Positions 7,998 through 14,473 of a stretch of DNA of 18,716 nt are shown piece by piece. The translations under genes were made by a program, and so were the position numbers. Each line of letters opens with the position of its first letter. Position 1 is the first letter of the stretch. The notes under the pieces are model-generated. The model was given only the letters and a program-made list of their open reading frames with translations, did not search any database and was not told where the DNA came from. Source of the DNA: an uncultured Oscillospiraceae bacterium (lineage in GTDB: Bacteria > Bacillota > Clostridia > Oscillospirales > Ruminococcaceae); the NCBI GenBank assembly GCA_900542145.1, contig UQMF01000033.1, positions 1-18,716 of the forward strand, in the 5' to 3' direction.

Positions 7998-8444
7998 ATG
8001 GATAAGAAGCAGCGGCAGCGCGCAATACTGAAGATAATCTCCGCCCAGGAGGTCGAAACCCAGGAGCAGCTCGGCGAGCTGCTGGAGCAGGCTGGATTCC
8101 CCACCACCCAGGCGACCATCTCCCGGGACATGAGGGAGCTGAAGATACGCAAGGGAATGTCCGGTGGGGGCGCGAACTGTTACTACTCACCGGAGTGCGA
8201 GAATCCCCCGGAGTACAGCAGCGTGTTCGCGCACGCGGTGCTGTCGCTGGATTACGCCATGAACACGGTGGTGATAAAGTGCCGCCCGGGGCTGGCGAAC
8301 GCGGCGTGCGTCGTGCTCGACGAGCAGGACCTCGGATTCGTTGTGGGTACCATCGCCGGGGACGACACAATATTTGTTCTCACCAGAACGGAGAACCATG
8401 CTGTGCAGCTGATGGAGCTGCTCAGAAAGATGATGACCAGATAG
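7998..8444 (+). CDS. argR: Arginine repressor ArgR/AhrC
   Basis: 148 aa with the two ArgR domains. The N-terminal winged helix has the recognition motif 'QATISRDMRELKIRK' (38-52). The C-terminal oligomerisation and arginine-binding domain has 'GTIAGDDTIFVLTR' (117-130), whose paired Asp residues bind arginine. The protein is a hexamer that represses arginine biosynthesis and activates catabolism when arginine is bound. GAGGGG (7986-7991) precedes the ATG. The argR-recN pair, here 11 nt apart, is conserved across Firmicutes. I saw no clear ARG box within this window. Confidence 0.95.
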   Translation: MDKKQRQRAILKIISAQEVETQEQLGELLEQAGFPTTQATISRDMRELKIRKGMSGGGANCYYSPECENPPEYSSVFAHAVLSLDYAMNTVVIKCRPGLANAACVVLDEQDLGFVVGTIAGDDTIFVLTRTENHAVQLMELLRKMMTR

Positions 8445-8455
8445 GAGAATGACGA

Positions 8456-10111
8456 GTGTTACGGGAGCTTTCGATTGAAAATCTTGCGGTGATTGAAAAG
8501 GCTGCGGTGGAATTCGGCAGCGGATTCAACGTGTTCACCGGCGAAACCGGCGCAGGTAAGAGCGTCATCATCGGTGGAATTAACGCGGTTCTGGGCGGCA
8601 GGACTACCAAGGATATCGTCCGCAGCGGCGCGCCGAAGGCGGTCATTTCCGCGCTGTTCGACGATATATCCGACCGGGTGAAGTCCCGGCTGACTGAACT
8701 GGGATTCTCCGCCGAGGACGGCGAGTTAGTTCTCATGCGCGAAATCACCGCCGAGGGTAAGAGCAGCGCCCGGATAAACGGCAGGGCGGCGACGGCGGCA
8801 ATGCTCCGGGAGGTCGGCGAGCTGTTGGTGGATATTCACGGGCAGCACGAGAACCGCATTCTGATGGATACCGACAATCAGCGGCAGATCCTCGACAGCT
8901 ATGGGGAGCTTTCCGGCGCACTGGAGGAATACCGTGCGGAATTCCGGCGGTTCTCGAAGCTTTCGCGCCGCCTGAAGGAGCTCCAGGAGGAGAACCGCAC
9001 CCGGGAACTCCGCACGGCGCAGCTTACCGCCATCGCCGAGGAACTGGCGGAACTCAACCTGGAGCACGGCGAGGGCGAGCGCCTGGAGGAGGAACTCCAG
9101 AAATTACGCGACACCGCGAAGATACAGGGAGCGCTGTTCACCGCGAACGACCTGCTGAACGGCGAGGAGAATCCCGGGGCGATCGACCTGGTGCGCCAGT
9201 CGATGAACTCCCTTGCGACCGCGGGCGCGGTGCTTCCGGAGGCGGACGTGCTGTTCCGTCGGCTGGAGGAAATACTCCCGGAGCTGGAGGATATCAGCAG
9301 CGAGGCTGCCTCCATGGCATTCGGCACGGACGACAGCGAGGAGCGCGAAGCCGACCTTGAGGACAGGGTGTCAGCTATGAAGCACGCCTGCCGCAAATAC
9401 AACATGGACCCGGACCAGCTGGTGGACTACCTTGAGGAGTGCCGCCAGGAGCTGTCGCAGCTTTCTGGCCTGGACGGGGAGATAGAGCGCCTGTCCGAGG
9501 AGAAGCATGATCTAGCCGGGCAGGTGAAGCGCATGGCGGAGGATATCAGCGCACGCCGCCGGGAGGCTTCCGAGCGGCTGTCGGCGGAGATATGCGAGGT
9601 ATTGCGTTTCCTGAATATGCCGAACGTGACGCTCAGCTTCGACGTGCGCCCGGATAAGATAACGATAAACGGCATGGACGAGGTGGAGATACTGATATCC
9701 GCGAACGCCGGCGAGGAGCCGAAGCCGCTTAACAGGACGGCGAGCGGCGGTGAGCTTTCCCGTGTAATGCTGGCGATAAAGAGCGTCATGGCGGAGGGCG
9801 ACGATATACCGACGATGATATTCGACGAGGTGGACGCCGGAATAAGCGGCAGGACTGCGGCGAAGGTAGGCGTAAAACTGGCGCAGACCGCGGAGAAGCG
9901 GCAGGTACTGTGTATCACGCATCTGGCGCAGATAGCGGCGCTGGCGCAGACGCATATGCTCATCGAGAAGCAGACGGAGGGTCAGCGCACCTATACGCGG
10001 ATAATCCCCCTGGACCACGAGGGCAGGAAGCAGGAGCTTGCGCGCATAATGGACGGCGGACTTACCGAAAGCGGACTTAAAGCTGCCGAGGAAATGCTCG
10101 ACCGGAGGTAA
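8456..10111 (+). CDS. recN: DNA repair protein RecN
   Basis: A 551-aa SMC-like ATPase acting early in double-strand break repair. The Walker A motif 'GETGAGKS' is at 29-36, followed by 'QHENRILMDTDNQRQILD', long heptad-rich coiled-coil stretches (about 155-370, very Glu/Leu/Arg-rich), the ABC signature 'RTASGGELSRVMLAIKS', Walker B 'MIFDEVDAGISG' and 'CITHLAQIAALA'. The GTG start at 8456 is chosen because AGGAG (8443-8447) lies 8 nt upstream; the ATG at 8449 is out of frame. Full length for the family. The next gene starts 2 nt after its stop. Confidence 0.96.
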   Translation: MLRELSIENLAVIEKAAVEFGSGFNVFTGETGAGKSVIIGGINAVLGGRTTKDIVRSGAPKAVISALFDDISDRVKSRLTELGFSAEDGELVLMREITAEGKSSARINGRAATAAMLREVGELLVDIHGQHENRILMDTDNQRQILDSYGELSGALEEYRAEFRRFSKLSRRLKELQEENRTRELRTAQLTAIAEELAELNLEHGEGERLEEELQKLRDTAKIQGALFTANDLLNGEENPGAIDLVRQSMNSLATAGAVLPEADVLFRRLEEILPELEDISSEAASMAFGTDDSEEREADLEDRVSAMKHACRKYNMDPDQLVDYLEECRQELSQLSGLDGEIERLSEEKHDLAGQVKRMAEDISARRREASERLSAEICEVLRFLNMPNVTLSFDVRPDKITINGMDEVEILISANAGEEPKPLNRTASGGELSRVMLAIKSVMAEGDDIPTMIFDEVDAGISGRTAAKVGVKLAQTAEKRQVLCITHLAQIAALAQTHMLIEKQTEGQRTYTRIIPLDHEGRKQELARIMDGGLTESGLKAAEEMLDRR

Positions 10112-10112
10112 C

Positions 10113-10541
10113 ATGAACGCCTGGTATATGACGCTGATCTATCTTGCGGCGACATTCCTTGCACTGGGACTGTGCGCCGCTGCCGCTGTACTGTGCGGTT
10201 CGGCTATAATAAAGAAAAAGCGCCTGGGAATGCGATTCCCGGCACTGTTGGTATCAATGGCATTGCTGGCGGCGGTGCTGCTGTTCACGAAGTCCCACGG
10301 GACGTATATCCGCTTCAATGACTGGTGGATTTTCATGAACGGCGCGCAGAAAACCGCAGAACGTTACGGTGCCCCGGAGATTGGCGGATTTACTGACGGC
10401 AAATCCGGCAGCCTGGGTTATTATATCTACACTGACGACGGTCCCATAATGCCAGACCATCTGGAGCATTATTATTACGTAGAATACGACGAACAGGGGA
10501 ATGTAAAGGAAATTTATGACGGCACAAAGCCGGGCGGATAA
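10113..10541 (+). CDS. Hypothetical membrane-anchored protein, two TM segments
   Basis: Not recognised. 142 aa: hydrophobic helix at about 6-32, the basic stretch 'KKKRLGMRF', a second helix at about 42-58, then a soluble tail of about 80 residues that is probably extracytoplasmic. The tail has a Tyr/Gly-rich block ('GYYIYTDDGPIMPDHLEHYYYVEYDEQGNVKEIYDG') resembling a small beta-sheet lipid- or ligand-type domain such as BamE/SmpA-like folds, but this is only an impression. It starts 2 nt after recN, with the putative site GGAGG inside the recN end (10105-10109), so it is co-translated with that gene. Confidence 0.75.
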   Translation: MNAWYMTLIYLAATFLALGLCAAAAVLCGSAIIKKKRLGMRFPALLVSMALLAAVLLFTKSHGTYIRFNDWWIFMNGAQKTAERYGAPEIGGFTDGKSGSLGYYIYTDDGPIMPDHLEHYYYVEYDEQGNVKEIYDGTKPGG

Positions 10542-10554
10542 TGGAGGGAAACTC

Positions 10555-11133
10555 ATGAAATCCGGATTTCAGCATTTCATGGAAAAGGGTACTCTGGCGT
10601 CTTTGGCACTGTCGGTGATATTCCTGGTCTGCTGGCTTGTCTGGGGGCAGGGAATATTCCTCACGCTGCTGATAACGTTCGCGACGTTCTTCTACCACTT
10701 CGCGGTTCGTCTGGCTGTGGGCGCGGCTGTAGACGGTATTACCGCCCACGGCGTGGATTACGACGCAGCGTGGTTCAGACAGGGCAGGGCAGAAGCTAAG
10801 CTATACAAGTTACTGAAAGTCCACAGCTGGAAAGTAAAGCTGCCGACCTACGTCCCGGGAAGCTTTTCGCTGAAAGAGAATACCCCGGAGCAGGTGGTCT
10901 GCAATATGTGCGGCGCTGAAATCGTCCACGAGGTAAACGTTGTGGTCAGCTTTGTGCCGGTGGTGCTGAGCGTTATTGTTCCGGTTTTACGCAGCACCGT
11001 CCTGGTGTTTGTTCTGACCTCCGTGGCGGCTGCGGTATTCGATATGCTGTTCGTTATAATTCAGCGGTACAATCGCCCGAGAATGCTGAAACTCATGCGG
11101 CGCAGGCAGAATAAATACATCGGAAAAGGTTAA
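10555..11133 (+). CDS. Membrane protein resembling CrtO-family (glycosyl-diaponeurosporenoate acyltransferase-like)
   Basis: 192 aa. Hydrophobic segments lie at about 14-35, 37-58, 130-145 and 150-167. Between them is a soluble block 'AWFRQGRAEAKLYKLLKVHSWKVKLPTYVPGSF', and the C-terminus carries 'IIQRYNRPRMLKLMRR'. The W..K.LYK.L.V..WK.KLP pattern and the QRYNRPR end match the CrtO-like membrane proteins named after a staphylococcal carotenoid acyltransferase. No carotenoid genes are visible, so the substrate is unknown; isoprenoid genes in the same train make a prenyl-type substrate conceivable. The ATG at 10555 is preferred (GGAGGG at 10543-10548); the in-frame ATG at 10516 lies inside the preceding gene. 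Confidence 0.65.
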   Translation: MKSGFQHFMEKGTLASLALSVIFLVCWLVWGQGIFLTLLITFATFFYHFAVRLAVGAAVDGITAHGVDYDAAWFRQGRAEAKLYKLLKVHSWKVKLPTYVPGSFSLKENTPEQVVCNMCGAEIVHEVNVVVSFVPVVLSVIVPVLRSTVLVFVLTSVAAAVFDMLFVIIQRYNRPRMLKLMRRRQNKYIGKG

Positions 11134-11168
11134 AATAAAGAGAAACAGGTCTGAAAGGAAGTACCATC

Positions 11169-12557
11169 ATGAAGCAGAAGATCACAGAGTTCATATATTC
11201 CCACCGGGAGGAAATGGTGGACACCATACGTCAGCTTGTGGAGATACCCAGTGTAAAGGGCGAATCGAAGCCGGGAGCGCCGTTCGGCAAGGAGCCTCGG
11301 AGAGCGCTGGACAAAATGCTGGAGATCTGCCGCAACATGGGATTCGTGACCAGCTGCCATGACGACGTGATGGGCACCGCGGATTATTCCCCGGCAGGTA
11401 ACGTGGCGCTGGGGATACTCGGACACCTGGACGTGGTCCCGGCGGAGCCGCTCAACTGGAGCTGCCCCCCCTACCAGCTCACGCGGACTGATGGAAAGCT
11501 GCTCGGCAGGGGAGTTATCGACGACAAGGGACCCTGCGTTGCCGCGCTGTACGCGCTGTATTGCGTCAAGGAGCTGGGAATTCCTCTGAAGAAGGGCGTA
11601 AGGCTGCTTTTCGGCACCGACGAGGAGAACGGCTCCGAGGACCTTGAGATCTATTGCCGTGGAAATAAGCTGCCGCCAATGGTGTTCACTCCGGACGCAA
11701 GCTTTCCGCTGATCAACATTGAAAAGGGAATGATCCGCGCTGATATTTTGGGTGACTATCAGCCCGGGTCGGTGGTAAGCTTCTCCGGGGGCAGTATTCC
11801 GAATGCAGTCCCGGACAAGGCGGAGGCAGTCCTGCGCGGAATCCCCTATGAGGAGGTGCGCGCGGTTATCGCAGCGAACTCCACCGGCGCGGTGCTGACC
11901 GTAGATACGGAGCCGAACGGCGACATCACGCTGCATTGCTCCGGCAGGTCGGCGCATGCCTCCACTCCGCAGACCGGCGTGAATGCGGTTACTGCGCTTA
12001 TTGCAACGCTGAACAGGCTTCCGCTCCGGGAGGGTCAGCAGCGTGAGATAATCCGTGGTTTGGCGGAGAAATTCCCGTTCGGCGAAACGGACGGGCGTTC
12101 TGCGGCGCTGAAGGTGCAGGACGAGAAATCCGGTGCGCTTACGCTGACGTTCAGTAAGTTCGCGATGCGCGACGGGAAGATCAGCGGCTGCATAGATATT
12201 CGATATCCCGTCTGCGTGGTGCTGGAGGACGTGGTTGCAGGGCTGTCTGCGGCTCTTGAGCAGGCAGGAGTTCATTACGGCAGAAACATGGAGGAGAAGC
12301 CGCACATCGTCCCCGAGGACAGCGAGTTCGTGCAGAAGCTGCTGAGGGTGTACTCCGAGGTTGAGGGCGAGCCGGGGCGCTGCATAGCCATCGGCGGCGG
12401 AACCTATGTCCACACTGTGGAGGGCGGCGTTGCATTTGGCGTGGAGCGTGGCAATACGGATTACCACATGCACGGCAACGACGAGTTCATCACCGAGGAG
12501 GAGCTGCTGAAGGACGCGGTGCTGTTCGCGTGCGCGATCGTGGATATCTGCGGATAA
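11169..12557 (+). CDS. M20 family dipeptidase (PepV/Sapep-like)
   Basis: A 462-aa cytoplasmic zinc peptidase that probably releases amino acids from dipeptides. The metal-binding residues of the di-zinc site are visible: H86 in 'ILGHLDVVP', D119 in 'RGVIDDKGP', the catalytic/ligand Glu pair in 'GTDEENGSEDLE' (150-160), D176 in 'FTPDASFP' and a late His in 'YHMHGNDEF'. An internal lid/dimerisation domain covers about 190-390 ('SGRSAHASTPQTGVNAV'). The length fits PepV rather than ArgE or DapE. It starts 35 nt after the CrtO-like gene behind AAAGGAAG. It ends at the shared terminator 12563-12588. Confidence 0.88.
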   Translation: MKQKITEFIYSHREEMVDTIRQLVEIPSVKGESKPGAPFGKEPRRALDKMLEICRNMGFVTSCHDDVMGTADYSPAGNVALGILGHLDVVPAEPLNWSCPPYQLTRTDGKLLGRGVIDDKGPCVAALYALYCVKELGIPLKKGVRLLFGTDEENGSEDLEIYCRGNKLPPMVFTPDASFPLINIEKGMIRADILGDYQPGSVVSFSGGSIPNAVPDKAEAVLRGIPYEEVRAVIAANSTGAVLTVDTEPNGDITLHCSGRSAHASTPQTGVNAVTALIATLNRLPLREGQQREIIRGLAEKFPFGETDGRSAALKVQDEKSGALTLTFSKFAMRDGKISGCIDIRYPVCVVLEDVVAGLSAALEQAGVHYGRNMEEKPHIVPEDSEFVQKLLRVYSEVEGEPGRCIAIGGGTYVHTVEGGVAFGVERGNTDYHMHGNDEFITEEELLKDAVLFACAIVDICG

Positions 12558-12562
12558 AAATT

Positions 12563-12588
12563 GGGAGCGGCAGGAACCGCTCCCTTTT
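12563..12588. terminator. Bidirectional terminator between dipeptidase and spoVM
   Basis: Perfect 8-bp stem GGGAGCGG (12563-12570) / CCGCTCCC (12577-12584), 6-nt loop. It is followed by TTTTCTTATT on the plus strand and by AATTTTTATCC on the minus strand, so it can end both the dipeptidase transcript and the convergent spoVM transcript, whose stop codon is 2 nt away. Confidence 0.88.
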
Positions 12589-12589
12589 C

Positions 12590-12676
12590 TTATTCGGCAG
12601 GCATTTTCTTGATACCGAACACGGCTCTGAGGATTCCGGCAAAGAACTTCGGACTTTTCAGTACAACGATTTTCAT
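12590..12676 (-). CDS. spoVM: Stage V sporulation protein M (SpoVM) micro-protein
   Basis: A 28-codon gene on the minus strand: ATG at 12676, TAA at 12590-12592. The peptide begins MKIVVLKSPKFFAGILRAV and ends in a short basic tail KKMPAE. Bacillus SpoVM (26 aa) has the same plan, MKFYTIKLPKF then GGIVRAML and a basic end: an amphipathic helix that senses the convex forespore membrane and tethers SpoIVA for coat assembly. The Pro in 'SPKF', the Gly in 'AGI' and the 'LRA' all align. AAAGGAG lies 8 nt upstream. It follows the 55-aa gene by 18 nt, probably in one transcript, and ends at the shared terminator. Confidence 0.85.
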   Translation of the reverse strand: MKIVVLKSPKFFAGILRAVFGIKKMPAE

Positions 12677-12694
12677 ATGTACGCTCCTTTCGCG

Positions 12695-12862
12695 TCAGCA
12701 TTTCATCAGGAATATTCCGGAAATGATCAGTACGGCGGCAACGGTGAAAAGCAGCACCTTGAGCGAAAAGAAGGAAATACACATCAGCGCTGCGAGGAAT
12801 GCAGCCACGGCAAGCAGTACGCCCGTGCCGCAGTTCCTGCGGCGTTTGCGCGGTCTTCTCAT
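12695..12862 (-). CDS. Small (55 aa) membrane protein upstream of spoVM
   Basis: Not recognised. The minus-strand ATG at 12860-12862 has a perfect GGAGGTG (12868-12874) upstream. The peptide opens with a strongly basic stretch (MRRPRKRRRNCGTG), followed by two hydrophobic stretches at about 15-31 and 36-53, separated by 'SLK', and ends MKC. It is the size and shape of a small double-helix or hairpin membrane protein with a cytoplasmic N-terminus by the positive-inside rule. It is read toward spoVM with an 18-nt gap, so it probably shares its promoter and perhaps a sporulation role (inference). No clear promoter was identified upstream. Confidence 0.7.
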   Translation of the reverse strand: MRRPRKRRRNCGTGVLLAVAAFLAALMCISFFSLKVLLFTVAAVLIISGIFLMKC

Positions 12863-13045
12863 GTTGTCACCTCCGGTCGTTTCTCTGCCTTATATTATTC
12901 CGCCGGAGGGATTTTGGTTACTGTTACGTGGATTTTTGACTTGGCTGGATTTCCGTGGGCGATGTTGTCTGACTGTTGTCTTTTGTGCACTAATCGTTGA
13001 CAAATAAGGGCTCTGGATTTTGTGGTGCAGGGCAAGTGGCGATTC

Positions 13046-13097
13046 CTAAATAAACGAAAACGGCTTAACAGTGCATATCGCGCTCTGCTAAGCCGTT
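13046..13097 (-). terminator. Rho-independent terminator of the (displaced) tRNA-Ser gene
   Basis: On the minus strand, AACGGCTTAGCAG (13097-13085) pairs with CTGTTAAGCCGTT (13071-13059), 12 of 13 positions plus one G-U, and is followed by TTTTCGTTTATTT. It lies 7 nt beyond the CCA of the tRNA-Ser fragment, the position expected for that gene's own terminator. Confidence 0.8.
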
Positions 13098-13104
13098 AGT
13101 TCTC

Positions 13105-13120
13105 TGGCGGAGAGGAAGGG
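13105..13120 (-). other. attL junction: 3'-end fragment of tRNA-Ser
   Basis: The minus strand reads CCCTTCCTCTCCGCCA: the second half of a T stem (CCCTT), the 3' acceptor strand CCTCTCC, the discriminator G typical of tRNA-Ser, and CCA. The bases just upstream (ending AATTGG) do not form a T loop (no TTCGAAT-type sequence), so only the 3' end remains. With the integrase 160 nt to the right and a tRNA-type terminator to the left, this is best read as the host side of an integration into a minus-strand tRNA-Ser. The intact tRNA should then lie at the far right end of the element, outside the window. Confidence 0.7.
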
Positions 13121-13280
13121 AACCAATTTCAGCTTCCAAATACATTTCTCACTTTTCCGGCAAGCACCTATAAAACCGCATTGCAAAGCCAAACGTTGAA
13201 CTTTTAAAAAGCTTGCATTCCAACCTCAAAAATTCTCTTTTCCGAGTTATTCGGGGATTTTTCAGGGATTTCGGGGGAGC
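13121..13280. other. Non-coding element end between attL and integrase
   Basis: About 160 nt of AT-rich sequence without a credible gene. It probably contains integrase arm-type binding sites, as is usual beside att. I see a short inverted pair GCAAGC (13160s) / GCTTGC (13210s) and a near-palindromic CTTTTAAAAAG around 13201-13211, but no repeat strong enough to call. No convincing terminator for the integrase is present. Confidence 0.4.
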
Positions 13281-14417
13281 TCAGTCCGGGGAGATCTTAT
13301 CGAGGATAGCGACCGCTCGTTCCTCTTCCCTGGGGTAAAGGTGGCTGTAAGTATTCCATGTCATCTGCACGTCGGAGTGCCCGAGCCTGCGCGCGATCTC
13401 CTGTATGTTTATTCCCTCATTGACGAGCAGGGAGGCGTGCGTGTGCCGGAAGTCGTGGATACGGATATGAGGAAGCCCGGCGGCTTTCGCGAACTCCTTG
13501 TTGTGGTTCTCGATGGAGGTGTCACGGAGGGGAGCTTCGCCGCCGCACACGCGGTAGTCCTCGCTGAACAGCCGGGAATTCTCCTGCTGACGGAGTTTGT
13601 GTTCGGTGAGTATCTTCATCAGCGGTGTGGGGATTTGCAGGTCGCGATAGCTGGACTTATTCTTCGGTGGTCCCTCGACGTCGCCGCCCTTGAGTTTCTG
13701 GGAGATACTCCGGCGGATATGCAGGATATTCCTGTCGATGTCCGACCATTTCAGCGCGTTTATCTCGCCTTTGCGCGCCCCGGTGTAGAACGCGATACAG
13801 AAGAACACATAATACGCCCAGTCTGTCACGGTCCGGGCGTTTTTCTTTGCTTCGGAGATGTACGCCCGGAACTGCTCCGAGGTGTAGTAGTGCAGCTTGT
13901 CCGCAGGCTTCTCGATGGTGTCGGGAGCCTTGAAGTTCCCGAGGGCGCTCAGGGGATTTCGCACAAGGTACTCCATTTTCACGGCGTAGTTCAGCATAGC
14001 TACGAACGCCGCGTATGCGTTCTGTTTTGTGGTTATGGACAGCTTTTCGTTGGCGGCGATATCGTTCTTCCACTTCGCGAGGACTGGCTGCGAGAGCCTG
14101 TCAAGGCGATATCCTGCCATAGTCGGCATTACACGGAGTCGCAGGTTCTTCATCGCGCTGTCGTGGGAGGTCTTGCGTGTTTCGTGGCTGTGGTAGACTT
14201 CGTACTCGTCGTAGAGCTGCTGGACGGTCATTCGGGACACCGTGCGCTTCTTGTCCTTGTACTCGGCTATCAGGGACTGCTCCAGCGCGTTCGCTTCCGA
14301 TAGGCCATAGGCGGTGCGTTCTATCTGGTGAGCCTTTCCGGCTGCGTCGGTGTAGTTCACGCGCACGCGGTATTGCTGCAAACCGTTCTTCTTGACGCCG
14401 GTTTTGTTTACTGGCAT
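13281..14417 (-). CDS. int: Tyrosine-type site-specific integrase (phage integrase)
   Basis: A 378-aa recombinase of the Tn916/phage-integrase kind that catalyses integration and excision at the adjacent att site. N-terminal arm-binding domain (about 1-55, 'QYRVRVNYTDAAGKAHQIERTAYG'), SAM-like core-binding domain (60-165, 'TVQQLYDEYEVYHSHETRKTS'), then the catalytic domain. The catalytic residues are all present: R215 ('TGARKGE'), H321 and R324 ('HDFRHTHASLL'), H347 ('RRLGHSDVQMT') and nucleophile Y357 ('WNTYSHLYP'). AGGAG lies 9 nt before the ATG. It reads toward attL, the usual arrangement. The 54-nt gap from the TPR-like gene includes a hairpin. Confidence 0.95.
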   Translation of the reverse strand: MPVNKTGVKKNGLQQYRVRVNYTDAAGKAHQIERTAYGLSEANALEQSLIAEYKDKKRTVSRMTVQQLYDEYEVYHSHETRKTSHDSAMKNLRLRVMPTMAGYRLDRLSQPVLAKWKNDIAANEKLSITTKQNAYAAFVAMLNYAVKMEYLVRNPLSALGNFKAPDTIEKPADKLHYYTSEQFRAYISEAKKNARTVTDWAYYVFFCIAFYTGARKGEINALKWSDIDRNILHIRRSISQKLKGGDVEGPPKNKSSYRDLQIPTPLMKILTEHKLRQQENSRLFSEDYRVCGGEAPLRDTSIENHNKEFAKAAGLPHIRIHDFRHTHASLLVNEGINIQEIARRLGHSDVQMTWNTYSHLYPREEERAVAILDKISPD

Positions 14418-14440
14418 GATTTTTCTCCTTTCTATGGCGT

Positions 14441-14473
14441 TCCCCTGTCCTCGCGGGCAGGGGAGTTTTTTTT
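14441..14473 (+). terminator. Terminator-like hairpin oriented against the local genes
   Basis: Stem TCCCCTG (14441-14447) / CAGGGGA (14458-14464), 10-nt loop, then G and eight T residues (14466-14473) on the plus strand. All neighbouring genes are on the minus strand, so as a classic terminator it would stop only rightward transcripts, for example read-through from the host. In leftward mRNA it is a hairpin just ahead of the int ribosome site with an A-run before it. Confidence 0.6.

Noticed and set aside
11130..12782. 550-aa open frame on the minus strand
   Set aside because: It is antisense to the dipeptidase, whose metal-site motifs are intact. The composition is Arg/His/Leu-rich, as expected of a GC-rich shadow frame, and it would also run through the shared terminator and spoVM.
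12963..12981. Direct repeat TGTTGTCT-GAC-TGTTGTCT upstream of the 55-aa gene
   Set aside because: Only two 8-nt copies, with no symmetry and no promoter beside them; may be chance.
12530..13007. Two overlapping plus-strand frames of 156 and 148 aa after the dipeptidase
   Set aside because: They run through a strong terminator and are antisense to spoVM and the 55-aa gene, which have good ribosome sites and, for spoVM, family similarity.
13105..13195. A complete tRNA-Ser gene
   Set aside because: Only the last 16 nt match a tRNA-Ser. The expected T loop, variable arm, anticodon arm and 5' acceptor strand are not found to the right, so it is a fragment.
13341..14303. 320-aa open frame on the plus strand
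   Set aside because: Antisense to the integrase, whose R-H-R-H-Y catalytic set is complete; no ribosome site.
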